In this document: positions 13,301 to 28,300 of the stretch, one piece after another
How positions within the stretch are numbered: position 1 is the first letter of the stretch
Layout of the letters: every line of letters starts with the position of its first letter
NCBI GenBank assembly: GCA_033026295.1
Contig: CM065176.1
Span: 2,616,501-2,680,500, forward strand
DNA length: 64,000 nt
Direction of reading: 5' to 3'
Source: Channa striata
Taxonomy: Eukaryota; Chordata; Actinopteri; Anabantiformes; Channidae
Made by a program: the position numbers and the translations under genes
Notes under the pieces: generated by a model
The model's database searches: none
The model's input: only the letters and a program-made list of their open reading frames with translations
Told to the model about the DNA's origin: nothing

Positions 13301-16300
13301 AGCCTTCAGATATCAAGCTCCTCTTCAGCTTCCAGGTCAGATGTGGCAGACCCTCTCTACTTTCAACACTAGGCTTAAAGGGCGACTTCGCCAATTTCCA
13401 ACTTGCTTTCTATGGCTTTAGTTTAGGGTGTAGATCTACATTAATGCTTCCCTCTAACTTCCCTGTGTGAAAATATTTCTCTCCTTCTAGCTGAAAAACT
13501 CATTTTCATCATTAGAAGTTCAGACTATGTTATGTTGACCGTGATTACAAACTCCATAGTGTGAGCCACAAGATGACATAATCTGAACTGAAGGAAGTTG
13601 TGTCATCTGGAGGCAACTTTCAGCTAAAGGCAGAGAAATATTTTAATATAGGGAAGTGAGGGAAGTTTAATTAATTATTAAGTTCCACTTAATCAGTAAG
13701 GTGTACCCTCAAACTAGAACTATAGAAAGCTGAAAATTGTTGGAAATTGGTGATGTAGCCCTTTAAAGCTTTAGGAGAACTTTAAGTAATGTTGGAAGAA
13801 AACTGCTAAACATTCACCCTCCACTGACAAAGTCAGGCCATTGTCAGACTCCCAGTGCATGTCTGAAAGGGGCTTTAGTATTTTCCATTTCCCATAGTTG
13901 TGCTTCTCCCTTTCTATCTACCTCTACAGTTCAGCAGGTATTACAAACTGCTGGCCTTATATCGAATGTTGCTCTTTCCTCTCTTCATCCTTCAATCACA
14001 CGAACAGTGTAAAGCCTGGTTCTGTCTGATGTTTCCTCCATTAAAGGGAGCTTTTCCCCTCCACCGTCAACCTAGCGCTTGCTCAAGTGGGATTTGTGGA
14101 GTTTTCTCTATAAATGGGCGTAACATTGACTTTACAATGTAAATTGCCATTATTTGTTTGTGAAGCGGCTCTATAAAGATAACGTAGAATTTATTAAAAA
14201 TGTCTAGAAGTGGATGTGTGAAACAGCTCATGAAACTACATTCATTCTGGAGCTCAAAGGTCCGTACCGTGCTGATCCATCCAGGTTAGCTCGGTGAATG
14301 AAGCTGAGTTTAGCATCTGCCCAGTACAACTTCTGCTCTGCTAGGTCAATGGTCAAACCGTTGGGCCAGTATATGTCCACATCCACTATCACCTTCCTTT
14401 GGGAGACAGAACCACAAAAAATGAAGAGACCTTATTAACCACCATTTAGTTTTTTTAATCTGATTTTTTAGTCCAGTAGTTACGCTACCTGTTGCTGCCA
14501 TCCATGCCAGCACGCTCTATCCTAGGCTCCTCCCCCCAGTCTGTCCAATACATGTAGCTGGAGAAACAATAGAGGACACATCAGTTAAACAAAGACTTTA
14601 CTTTTGGTTAATGTAGACGTCACACATCTGCCATCTGTCACACTATGGAGCATATGTATTATATATACTTTCTCATTTGGGCATTTGCAATAACACATGC
14701 AGCCCTTTCTGACAAAGTCATGTGAATGTCAGAATCCCAGCACGTGTCTGAAAGGTGTTATACACTGGAGGCCTGTCCAGGCTGTACCTTGCCTCTTGTC
14801 CGACGACAGCTCAGACAGGCTCCAGCCTTAATGTTGCCCCAAAACAGGATATGTGGTTACAGATAATGGATTTTGTTTGAATTTTCAGATAATTTTATTT
14901 CCGCTAATAATAATGTTTCCAAGCCATTTTTTTATGTTAGTGTATGATAAAAACCCTGCAACAGAGAAACTGATTTTACAGGGCATGAATACAAAAACAC
15001 AGGAAACAAGGCGAAAAATAAGAATCTTCTTTAGAATTAGTTAGTTGTAAATATTTTACAGTATTATATTAATTTTATTTGGATTTACAGGCAAATTAAC
15101 CAGACATGAAAAAAAGAAGAAACTCAAAACTAAATAATCTGAATAAAACTGACTAACTGTTATTCTAGGCTATATTTAATTTGTCTAAAAACTGCCTATA
15201 TCTAACACTCACTCACCTGCCACTCACAGTTTTTTGAATAACAATATATATCGTGTGATGACAGATTTTATATTACGCTCTATCATTTAATTTGTGACAG
15301 TGTTTCCTTTATATGCATTAAACCTAAATGGACAACCACTGCTGCTGAACTTTCATATGGTTTATTAATATTCACAGACAAACAGCAATCACCACTGCAC
15401 GCCACCTAGCCTGAAATTACGTTAGTCAGCTAAAACTGTCCTCTAGTCTTATTTCACCATATTTGGAAAATTACATCCCCACCTTCAGGGCCTAGGCAGC
15501 TTACATGGAGTGACCACTGTTTACCGTATACCCTCTCGTGCTATGCAGGAATTAAAACACACACCTTCATCATAACGTTACCACACTGCAACAGAGGAAG
15601 GACAGACATCCTAAAAATTCTTCAATGGGTAAAAATTTGCAGGTGAGCTGCCAAAACTGTCATGCTGCACAACATTGTGTGGCATTTTTTTCTCCCCAGG
15701 GTGATGCCACACCCTTCTGCGTTAGTCAGACGTTCAGGAAGTTCAGCCAGAACCTAGACTCATCTGTGAAAAGCACTGTACCCCACTTGTTCAGTGTCCA
15801 GCTGCGGCATTCTGTGGCCATCTGCATTAGTGCCAGTTTGTGTGCTCTGCAAAGAGGCACCCTCATAGCTGGTCCTCTGGCTCGCAAGCCGACTTCATGA
15901 AGTCGTCTCCTCACCGTCTGAGTGAACACTTGCAGCCCTTCGTCTCCTGAAGGCCGTTTCAAGGCTGACTGCAGGCATGAAATAATTCCTGCAGGCATGC
16001 AGGGTCAAGTATCTTGACTTGTCTTGATTCGGTGTTGTGACTCGCGGTCTGACTCCACCTGGCCTTCCACTCACACTACCAGATCTTCTGAACCTGTTCC
16101 AGGTTCCTGGAAATTACGCTTTGAGACACCCCTTCAGGTTGACTCATGCCTCCTTGCAGTATCCCAAAGGCCTGTTGAGGTCAGAATCTTGCAGTCTCCC
16201 TGAACATGGCATTTTCAAAGCTTTCTGACCTCAAGTGAAGCTTTCAGAGTATTAAATAAGGTCCCTAATGACATCAAAAGCCGTGAAGGTTGAAATTTCA

Positions 16301-19300
16301 TTAATGACAACACTGACTAATAACAGACTTACATGGTATGTATGAATTGTAAAAGAGACACATCTGATGAAAGGTTTTGATCCACTTCAAATGCTGACTA
16401 ACATATACCGGATTTATATACATAATTCTATTGCAATAAGTACCAGGCCTTTCCATGTGGTGATTTAACTTTTCCTATGTATCATTGTCGGGGTATAAAA
16501 TTATCTTCATCAGGATATAAGAATATGTTAATATTGCACCACCATACTGACACTTTGCACTGTAACATGCATTGTTATGCACAAGTCCAATTTATACACC
16601 ACAGATTTAATATTTCTAACTGACATCGGCAACAACTGAGGGAGATCCACAACAACTACAGCTGTACGTGAAGTTCACTTCTTCTTAACTTAGTTGTTTT
16701 ACCTTCATTAATATGCACTAATGCTGGTGTTTCAGTTATGTGTTGGTATGGCACGATACAAAAAATTCATAGTGTCTGTAAATTACGTGATTTACATAGT
16801 GTAAAAGATGTGTGTCCAGTAAAAATGTGTTGCTGCTGAATGTTTTTAAAAAACACCTAATCATAAAGCATGTGTATGGGTGTTCTCATATGTTGTTACC
16901 GCTGAGAGGGGTTTAGAGCAATCGCCCTGGGCTGGTCCAAGTCCATCCAAAACAGGACCTTTCTGGAGGTACCGTCCAGGTTGGCCACTTCAATCCGATT
17001 GGTCTCTGAGTCTGTCCAGTAGAGCTTTCTACCCAACCAGTCGCAGGCCAGCCCATCAGGACTGTCCAGCCCTGATACTACCACAGTCTGGCCAGTTCCC
17101 AGAGCCTCTTTAAGGGCTGCGACCACAAAAAATATACAAAGAAGCAAGACGGGGGATGCGTTACTTAAACTGCATTAAATTAATAAACACTTGCAGCCTA
17201 CAAGCCCAGTTATTATTGCTTTTTAGGAGAAAACCATGACTAAACAAACAGCATGTCCTCTTACAATTGGACGACTGGTTCCAGTGGGTCTGCTTGATGG
17301 CCTCCTCACTGACATCTGTCCAAAATATCAGGCCCTCAGCATACAGGAAGTCCACTGCTGCTGCATCCTCCAGGTCACTAACAACAATGGCTGACTCTCC
17401 CCGCACGCCCTCTGCATCCACTAATCGCACATCACGCCGGTTGGCAAACAGGAGCAGAGGTGAGCCTAGAACATAATTTAAGGAACGTTTGAAAATATAC
17501 ATTCAAAAAGACAAAAGGGCTGACATAAAGTGCAGTTGGAATGTTTTCATACCCCCTTCACTTTATTCAGGTTTGTTGTGTTGCAGCCAAACCAGGTTTT
17601 TCAGTTGGTTTATTTTTAATAAATTTACAGACATTTCAAAAATTCATATTTCACTTTGTCAGCATGGGGTAAGGAGCTTAAGATTAAATTAGAAAAAATA
17701 TTTAAATGATTGTAGTATCAAGCTCCAACATAAAAAAATTGAAAAAGTTGAAGGAGTCTGAACACTTTCCAAATGCACCTTATTTAATGTCTGGCCATAA
17801 CAGTAGCATTTACAAGGGGGGACACATAATAAATCAGACCGAAACAGGGCTGAATGATACTTTTATGCTTTTTCAAATCAATATCACAATTTAACAGAAT
17901 GCAATTTTCAAGTTGCAAAAGCTGCACGTAAAACTTTATTAGGGCTACAATAAGTGAAGCATCCGCACAACAAATCCTTTGTATCACTGTATCACAAGTC
18001 CATGCATGGCATTTGATATGAAGTGAAGAAATTACATTTAGTGTTTCATAAACAAAAAGGACAATGTTGACCAAAAACAGCTACGTTGGTCGACTGGACC
18101 TACATGGTGATTTATCAGTTTTATTGAACTGCTTCATTTCCTTCCTCAAAGCGCCCATCTGTTTGGTGCTCTGCAATCTGTGGCATGGACATGCTACGAA
18201 AATGCTTTTCATCAACCAGTCAAATGAATGCATCTATTTGGAACTAAACAAGGTGGACGTAAACGTTCTTAATGCATGCAGTAAGAATGCTCACTTTCTT
18301 AGTGAGCTGTGGACCGGGCCGAGTGTAGGTTATTTTGGTTTCAACTACAGTAGCCTACTGATTAATTTGTTGTCTCTGTCAGAGGTAATTTAAAGTACAA
18401 TAGTTCACTGTCAGAGTTTGTTGTATGTATTCTAAAGAATATTATCTCATATTATCTCTTATCTTAATGACCATTTGCATCTTGTTGTTGACGGGTATTT
18501 TCAGTCTCTTCACCACAAATTACTTTGTTGTACTGGAGAACTGGAGAACAGGTCTTCACGGACCAAAACTGTGAAATGTTTCGTTGATTTATTGTGCATG
18601 CCAAGAAATAAACCAAATACCTAAATCAAATTTGTTGCATTTTAATTTCATGAAAGCTGGCTGTAACTTATAAACCTCACTGACAAAGTAAAGTCAAGGG
18701 GAAAGGAAGAGTGAGTGAAAACATTACCAAACAAATATATGATTCGTATTTGTGAGACATAAACCTCAAACCGAGCAAATGATGTTGCTCCTCAGATTTG
18801 TCTAGAGGTAGGCATAGCAGACAGTGTAGAGGTGGGGACATTATTTCAGCTGCTTTTTTCAGTTGTTTATATATTTTTTATATGGTCTTCCACAAGACTT
18901 AAAGAATCACAATCACAAGAAGAATCAAATATATCAGACCACCAACTGTAAGTTCCAGTTTGTTGGCGTTGTACATTTAAAACAACGTTTTAAACTTATT
19001 TTTATTATTATTCATTTTTTTAAGCAATATTTATAAAAATAGCGTGGTTATACACTCTCTTTAATAGCTAGCTGGTTTGGCAGGAATAATCAGTTGTATA
19101 TTCAATTAGTATAGAGAGCCAGTTAGAAGAGGAATATCCCAGAGGCCTTTAATTGAGACATACAGTAGAAATTCTTTGCTTATAATATTGACTTTTTTAA
19201 CTTCAACCTTAAATGGAATTTACCAACCAAATATGCTGCATGAGAAATCATTACCCAACACATATTTGTGTGTGTGAGCAAAACCTCCACCGTGCCTGGA

Positions 19301-22300
19301 ACTTTTTCTATGGGAAAAGCTAAAAGCAACAAGCAAAGTTCTTCAAATTCAGTGAGCAACTGTAGCACAGTTAGTCATCCACGGACCACAGGGTCAATGG
19401 TTTGATTCCCAGTCCTTCCTGGCTACATGTCGAAGTGTCGTTGCCTCCAGTGGGTCAGGTAAGGGCCCTGCATGGCCGCCTGCAGGGCCGCCATCACCAC
19501 TTGTGTGAGTGTGTGTATAAATGGGCGAATGAGAAGCAACATTGTAAGTGCTTATATAAGTGACCCATTATCATTTTAGTATTGTGAACACCTAGATGCT
19601 CATATAACCTTTGTTGTTCCTGATGTCAATCACGAACATGGAAGGTTTTTAAATTATTCTTGAAATACTCCTAAATCTCAGGACTTCAGCACAGCAGAGC
19701 TTGTGTTGGACTTTACTTTTGTATAGTGACAGAAAATACAGATTTTTGACTTTTCTGTGTGTGTGTGTGTGTGTGTGCACGTCGGGAGAGAAAGGAAAGA
19801 CACATGCAGCTGATCGACAACAATCCACTGAGGAAAGTGTCTTTTTTAGACTTCTGCTAAAACAACAAACTAAACTATTAAAATTTCTGTAGGGGTTTGT
19901 TTTAAAATCAGGTGTCATCTCCCCATTAACCCGTTAACCATCTGTTTGTTCGTTTTCAGTCAGCTGTGTTCAGTCTCCAGCCTGTTTTCACGCACATGCT
20001 CAGTTGGAGAAATTCGATTAGAAATCAGCATTCTCCAACAGAACTCTACCTCGGGAAACCTGGTTTCCCTAAAACCTCTACCTTGATTTCGGAAGCCGTG
20101 ACATCCGCTTCCGTGAGAAAGCCAGTGCACATCTAAGCGCCTTGTCCCCAGCCTAGTAAACCTTGGTGTAGGTTCTGCAGGGGCATCCAGTGTAAAAACC
20201 TGAACCATTTCATTGCGTAAAACACACGATCAACTGTGACAACCTCGAGATTACAGGATAAACTGACAGGCTGCACTTCTACACCTACGTTGACCATTTA
20301 AATCCTGTGTTTGTTTTGTTGTTGTTTTTTTTGTATTTTAAATAGTTTTTGCATCAAGCATATAACATTCTTAAAAAGCCCCATGAAGTTGTGTTTGACA
20401 GTAATCACTAAAAGCATGTTATGCACTGCAGATATAATCCCTGAAAGTCTCCACCTGACAACTTCGCCACTTGTACAGCAGATGCCATGTCATGGCATGT
20501 GATCACAGTGGCACTAAGCCTACACCGACAGTTACAGCACCCTCTGCATGACCGTCAGGTATAATACCAGTAGTACTGGCAAAAATAACGGTTCTGGGCC
20601 ACTAAATACAGCATGTTGTAGTTAAGCTGATTTTATCAAGCTGTCATACAGATAATTACTGTTCAGTCGTGATGGCTTGCTTTCAGTGTAACGCTCTTTT
20701 ATATGGAAGACTCAAGTTCAGCTCCAGTGTGATGTTACCTCCAAACTTAGTGTCAAGTTTTGCTCTCTAATCAAGAGCTCGGCCTGCACTGTGCACACAG
20801 TTTGTGTTTGTGTGCTCACATCAGTCCAATGCTGTTCAGTTTTTTATTCCCAAGTAAAAACTGGTCAGTCAGTCAGCCAGGCTATAGTTATTTTCATAAT
20901 GCAGGAAATATTTAAAATATTCAGCTGGGTGAGACTGGGTGAAGACAGGAATTATTTTTCAAACCATCAAAAAAACAAAAAGACGAAGACAAATTTTGAA
21001 TTGAAAATGACAACATGATATGAACAGAGAGAGAATAAACATCTTGGTAAAGAGGACAGCTAGATGTTAGATGTCTTTTTCAGATGTTGATGACAGCGCA
21101 CATTCAGCCTCCTTACGTGCAGAAGTGGAGTGGTCAAAACAAGGCAGTGCAATTGCTATCACTGAAAAACAGCAGCTAGTCTCAGAAAACAAAACCAAGT
21201 AAATAGGTACACAGCACAATCGCTGCGTGTTCAATTAAAGCCAAAAACTCGGAACTTCATAGACAGTGGGCACTTACTTTTAAATGTGCAATTAAATTTC
21301 AAATTGGTGTTCTAGGCAAATGCTATATTACACCATGTCGCTCAAAGGGATAAAAGTTACACCTGCAGTTTCCTCAAAAACAGCAGCTCTGAGATCAACA
21401 TTCACACAGAGTTTTCGGTTTATCCAAACTAAGTCCATAAATTTTTGTCCATTGAGACTCACATTGCCAGCAATGATCTTAATCTACTGCCCCCCTGCAG
21501 CACCCAGTTTAGGTCTGCAGACTTTGATTGAGGCTCCAGGCTGTTTGATCTGCATTCTAGAGCTGCTGATTTAACACGTTTGTTAATGAGAATCTCTCTC
21601 TCTACCAGAGAATGAGCAAACAGTGACAGCATTCACTCCTAGGGAGGAATGAAGACTTTACAGTGGGCTTGTGTTCATATTGTATTATTGTCGGCCAGAA
21701 AAATGGCCACACAAACAGCCTTGACTGATGAAACACACACTTAATTTAATGTAGCACATAGCAGGAGAACATCGCAGTCAACACGAGAGAGGGGCTACAC
21801 TAGTGCTGCATGTTGTTGGGTGGTAAACCCAGGTTCGGGGGGGGGAGAGCAATGAGAGAAAGAGAGTTGGTAAGAAAAGAGACTGGCTGAGAATGGAATG
21901 GTTAAATGCATACATCTGTTTGATGTTTTCATCTGCAGGTATGCACAAGCGCATACCCGCAGCCAAGATGAAAAAGTAGTTTATGTAATATTCTGTGCAT
22001 TAAATATTATAGGGAATGAAGAATTTTAGGAAAAAAGTCTAAAATAGATAAATTGCAATCGCCCTATTGCTCTAAAAATCACAATGTTTACTGGCAACAA
22101 ACCTATTTGTGATTTTGAAATAACCAAAAAAACAAAAACCTGTTTGTACCAGAGAAGCCCGACCATGTGTAGTCGAAAACATAAAACCTCTAACATTATT
22201 GCCATCTGGCAGCAATCTGCAGAGGCCCTCAGAAAAAAGTTACAGAGACCAAAACGATCTTTAGTATGCACAAACAAGTCTGTGAATGCCTTCACCATCT

Positions 22301-25300
22301 GAAGATAAAACGCCAGCTGATCGAAACGTTTGTTTACTAATTAAGATGGCCGAAAAAAATACTTTAAATCCAAAGTATGTCTGAAGAGTCCAGAGTGGAG
22401 CACAATAACTCTGAGCTGCTGTCCTCCTACTGTTAGACGCAGTAGCTGTCCCAGCAGCTGCCACAGAGCCTCTGGGGAAGTTTGTGGTTTTGGCCTGACA
22501 GGGTGGCAAAGCTGCTACGCTGTGGTTTGGCACAAGCCGCAGCATTAAGACACACTGCCTCACTGAGTATGGATGCTGTCACATAAAATACACACAACAT
22601 TACAATTATTTTAATGAATAAATTTTGTGACTGACACCAGTGTGGATTTGGACTTTCAAGTTGTCTGTTTACACTCTGCACAACAATGCTTGCATGACCA
22701 CAAATAAGTTTCCTACTGCTCTTTCAGCAGCAACACCCATCGTTGGTGAGGATTCGGAGAGCGTATGTGTTTATTGTGTATTCTTCTGTTTTATAGTTTA
22801 TAGCTATATGGCTTTTATAATACTTTGGAGCTTAGAAAAGGACTATCAACCATCATGCTGAGCAGGTGAGATCTGGTCTTACTTGTTTCAATGAGTTATC
22901 ACGCCACAGGGGAATAAAAAACAACTTGAAAAATCAATTAAATGCAAATAAGTGTTCATGGGGATAAATATGAAGAGGGAACCAAATCGTTTTCCTTTAC
23001 ATTTTTAGGATTTGGAAGTAAGCACACGGTTTCCTTTTGCCTTATAGATCAACAAGTAAGAGAAAGAATCTAGAAATAAATTCAATGATTTATCAGATTA
23101 ATCACTTTTTAAAATGCTCTCATTAAATAGGAAGTGTATTTCTCACATGTAGGCTTCCCTCCAATAAGCTAACTTACCAAGGTATATTACTGCATGTTTC
23201 CTAGAGAATGTAAAGGATCTGGAAAGGGAAGGGAAGGGAAGGCTGCACAGATAGATTAGATAAGCCAGGCAATGCGCTGATACTGGGCAGGTGTGTGGCA
23301 TCAGACAACTTTGACAAGGACAAGGACATGAGGGCAGTATTGGACATAATACCGGATAGCGGTTGGGCATCGGAGCATCTCCACATCATCGTTTTTGTTG
23401 AGTAAATTAACACTGATTCAAAGAATGGGGTCGTTGTTTTGGTTTGGTGTGTTTGAGACTTCTGTTTTCATGTGGATCGTTATTATTTTGTTGTTATAGT
23501 CACAAAAAAGGATGTTAATGCCATGGAAGTGTGGAGGCTAGTAAAGCGGAAGCAGAATGCAAACTAGTTTAAAGAGAAAGTAGAAAGCATTAATAGATCA
23601 GTGGGATTGCTGAAGTTTCAAATTCTCAGATGCAGATCCTTTTTTGCACAGAGCAAGGGCCGTCCACCTTGGCCCTCATTACGTACGGGTGAACATTTTC
23701 AGCAGGAGTTTTAGTGACCAAGACCTACAGCAGAGCAGAGGTAGCTTGGTAATCATAATATTCAGAGGTTCTAAGAAAAGCTGTTGGCTCTAAATGATTG
23801 GATCCCCTGATAGTCCCACAGCAAAGCTCTAGCATAGTACATATGCATATTACAGCATGTTCCTGTAGCAGGTGACATACTGGAAAACAATGTTAATGGA
23901 CATCCTGTCTGGGGTTCTCCTCCCTGCCAGCTGTTTAGTTCTGCTCGGTTTGTACCCTGTGTTTTTGTTACTAGAAGTTTGTCTTTTGCTGTCGACACTC
24001 CTGGCTGTTGTTGACTTCTGATTTTGAATCCCTGAGTGTGTTTTAAATCTCACACATCCGTAGGACAGAAATAATAAAGTTAGGTGTGTCAGGGGAAAAT
24101 GCTCTCATTTATTACGGTTCATAAAAGAGGGAATAAGGCAGATAAGAACTTGGTGTCAAGGCTGCACACTTACTAACATCCATAGTCCAACACCACTTGG
24201 AGTTAATGTACAAACACACACCTCCCCACTTCCAGTGAGAAATGACAGATGCACTCCACCAGAAACTTTCCACATTCTGATGGCACCAATCATATTGCTT
24301 TAAGGTTGCTCTTTAACTAAAAGAATGAAAGCCCCGGTATGCGGCACAGTTGACATGCTCATCCATTCCTTTACCTGTTGCTCACTGAAACAGTACTGAT
24401 TCTACAAGATCCCAATTCATGGATATCTTCAAAACATCTAGATTTAGTTCCATTGCCACAAAATTAATAAAGATTTAAATCACAAGAATTAGACTTCTGA
24501 TCTTAAGTGACACTCACTTCCGATGGATTTTTTGCATCGTGTCCTGCCCCCTCTTCAGAGTACCCAACACCACCCCTTGCCCGATTATTTCTTCGCAAAT
24601 GACAATGCATCTCACCCAGATTATCTCTCAATGGCTGCATATCTGAAAGGAAAACTCTTGATAATGTCTGGTCCTGAACCCCTGACATCCTCTAGAGTTC
24701 ACGTCTGACAGGGGCTTAAGTCATATGCTAATGACATTCATTAATTAATAGTATGATTATTGAATGTAACTGATGAAGTACCACAGTTTTTGCTACAACC
24801 CCATAACAAGGTCATGTTATATCTTATTTGTCCAACAACATCGCAAACATAAAGATAACCTTTTATCTTTAAAAATGTTTTATCACAATTATAAATCTAT
24901 GAGAAGAATTCACATCTTGACAATGAGCGCGTTTATATGGACTTAAGTAACCAGGTTACAGTAGGCTTTCTTGTGAAAGCAGATTTCTTAACTGAGCCAT
25001 TTTCCCCAGGTAGATTTCTGTCAAAGAACTCTGCCATGCATAACCAGGTTCCAAATCAATCAGTTTTTTTAACTGTGCATGTGTGTAACCAATGGCTGCA
25101 GACAGGAACCTGCAGCTGAGTGAAAGACTGAATGAAAGGAGAGATCACTGACTTTTTTATCGCCATTGATAAAACAAAGTCTGTGTAAGCACGACAGAAA
25201 TTTAACTAACACAACGCTCCTACACTTTCCATTGTAGATGGATCAGCTTTGTGTTTTTCCCCTTCCTTTCCCCCGCGCTGTGTACTTTCCCCCTGCTGCA

Positions 25301-28300
25301 ACACGAATAAACAGACAGAAAGCAGCTTTTTCTGTCACTGTACAGTTAAAATCTGCGAGCAAGGCTTCCAAAATCAGTCTAAACCGGAGGATAAATCAAG
25401 TTACACTTGTGCTGCATGTACACATGGATTTCGAGCAACCCGGTCACTTATGTGCAGCTGTGTGGGACTACAGATGCAGGTGTGAGTGTTTGAATGCGAG
25501 CGTGCAGTCTCACATGAAGCATCTGCAATAGAGCCATTATTGATTACCAAAGAATAATTTCAACCGTGTCTGACATGTCAACAGAGATATTAATTTAGCT
25601 TTTTCGTGCTGTGTCAGAATAATGGAAAAGCGGTTGTTTCAGACGGTTAGAAGACAAGAAAATGCAGCACATCAATTTAAGTCCTCGCAACTACAAGAAA
25701 ACTGTGAGAGTGAGAGGTCACCCTAGAGAAATTAAGGCTGCCACAACCTCCGCTCTCCATTCCTGCTCTTTCCTATTTATCGATATTTTTTCCTCATTTC
25801 CTTTACCCTTTGTCACTTCTCTGCCTCTTTTCCTTTCTTCTATCACTTCCTTCTCTATCAGTATATGCCAAAATTTCTTTTAATTGATTGTTCCAACGAT
25901 GTCCCAAAGCCTCTTATTTTGCTTCAGTGATTAAGCAGCAATGTTTAGGAAGACATAAACAAGAACATGCAAGAAAGTGTGTTCTATTAGAAATGGTTTC
26001 AGGCACGGTGGCAGAGAGATGATACATGTTTTTATTCACTTGGTAAATTAACTTGCTATTGATTTCCTTGTTTAACAAGACTTTCACTTGGAAATTGCAA
26101 TGTAAAGGTCATGTGAAAAAGAATTTGGAACAAACAATCAAAACAATTTAAAAAATGAATACAAAATCGAAAAAAAATGTATGCATGTGATGAAATATCA
26201 AATTAAACTATAATAAACTCTCAACTTGGTGCAAAGCGCAGTTTGAAACAAACTGGTCTTTTTTACTAGCTTTTTAAGCACTATGCTTCTCAGCCAGAGG
26301 TTCTGTGTTATCTTCTATCCACTGATCAGCTGGCATTTGACCCAGAACCCGCGTCACCACTGAATATGCTACCCCGATCCCCCACCCACTTCTGCTCCTC
26401 CCACCTCTCTCCCTTCGTCTACAAATCCAGTTTCCCATACATCCATTTGTTTCTGGAGTTAACATTTTTAGCTAAGCGTGCCCTGGTTTTCTCTTGATGG
26501 TGGCGCCCTCGCAGTAGCATTGCCAGCAGCCTTTACTAACATTAGCTACATTATGAGAAACCTTAGATTTAGTTGATAACAACACAGATTGCCCCTGTTA
26601 TGCCTAATTATGATAATAATTGTATTAACAATTACTAACCAGCTATTATAACTACACTTATTATTGGCACAATCATAACATCTTGTATGCACTGAAAGTG
26701 GAAGACACAAGACAAATACAATAACATTTCTGCTCTGTGAGATCCTACACATCACAAGCCTACAGTAACCTGGAGAAGCCTTGGTGAAAAATCGGTAAAT
26801 AATACCTCAAGATAATACCTCATGTTGAGTAGTTCTGCAAATTAATAATTCCCGAATAGTTAATCTACAAACGGAAAATCATAAATATACGAACAAGTAG
26901 AGGACATGCAGCTAAACAGAGCCCACAAGGCTAGTAAAAAAATCCAAACTCAGAACCTTCTCCAGTGTCACACCAGAGTAACACAAAGAGAAGGCATGTC
27001 AATCTCTTCCTTACATTCCTCTTCAGCATTTTTCCAAATCTCTCCTTCCTACCATCAGCGCCTAGCTTCCTTTCCCATGTTCTTCTGAATCTTTCATTCA
27101 ACTATTATCTAAACAGTATACTGTAGCTCAGACCCTCTAGTTATGAGGCAGCAGACCTTACCACTCCACAACCAAGCGCTCTGCCAGGATTATATCTATT
27201 CCTATCTGCACAAGCTAACACATCTGCAAAACGTTTTCGATACTGAGCAATCAATGTCAATCCCGATTAATTTGGTAGCGTGCCATTATTCTTTGAACTT
27301 AGCTTATAAATGTGAAAACGAAAGATTCTGTTATACACAAATACTACACAGTAGTTTAGTATTAGGAGCTGCTTGTACTCCGTCTGCCTTTGTCATGGTC
27401 TTGCCCTGTTTTGTTGGGTGTCGAGAGAGCCTCCATCCAAACAAAAGAACAGATTCAGTGCATGAAGCCTGAATGCAGTGAATGCAACGACCCATATAGT
27501 GCAGGCTATCAAGAGGAGTGTGAAAATCACTTATTGGTCGGTCTCAGCAGTGCAAAGAAACTATACCCAGGGTTCCCAGGGCAAAGAGTTTTTTTGGGTG
27601 GCCCACCCCAACTAAGTAGCCCCCATCCAAAATGATAAAAGCTTCTATTCAGTCAGTAGAAGGCTAAGTCAGTAGAAACACTTTGTTTTTCCTGAACAGA
27701 ACGTGTCTACTATCTGTTGCATTCAAATGTTTTCAGAGCTTTCTGGGTTCGATAAACTTTCCACGTTTAAGAAAATACACTATTATAAATTAAACTGTAA
27801 CTAGGATTGCTGTGGTACCAGTTTCCATTTAATTTAAAGCTAAAGCCCAAATGAAAGTTATACCAGACAGGAGAATTCGGCTACCTTTTTATTTTACGTT
27901 TTCTATCAAGGTAGGACAAGCGGTGCTTGGGTTAACAAAAAATAAGCTACAATAGATTAGTTCGCACAGCAAGGTCATTTATATGTTTGAGGTGGGGCTA
28001 CGCAATAGAGCCAAACCCAAAACTCTTCAGTGGCTAAGTTGACTAAAGAATACAGAAAGAAGACCTGTCAAACTAGGACCCAAAGGACTTGTGTTGTGAA
28101 ATACTGCAAAGCATCACGTCTCATTTATTTGAACTGTCAGCTGGCCAAATTGGCAAAGCTGGATTTTATTTTGGAACGAGCTAAGCTGACGAGCTTGTTC
28201 TCTGTTGTTTATGTCAACAAACAGATGATCCAATACTGCCGGTGTTCTTAATACTTTTACCAAATGTGGTATGCATGGTTAAGTTCTCTTGTCCTCGTCC

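Larger units (their letters stand above)
9624..14267 (-). other. lrp5: lrp5 intron between exons 3b and 4 (4.6 kb)
   Basis: It contains a Tc1 transposase fragment near 11.3 kb, and an L2 fragment with a nested MITE at 13.26-14.19 kb. From 10.65 to 10.95 kb the sequence is a low-complexity A-rich tract of AGTAAAAA-like units. No coding exon recognised elsewhere. Confidence 0.8.
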
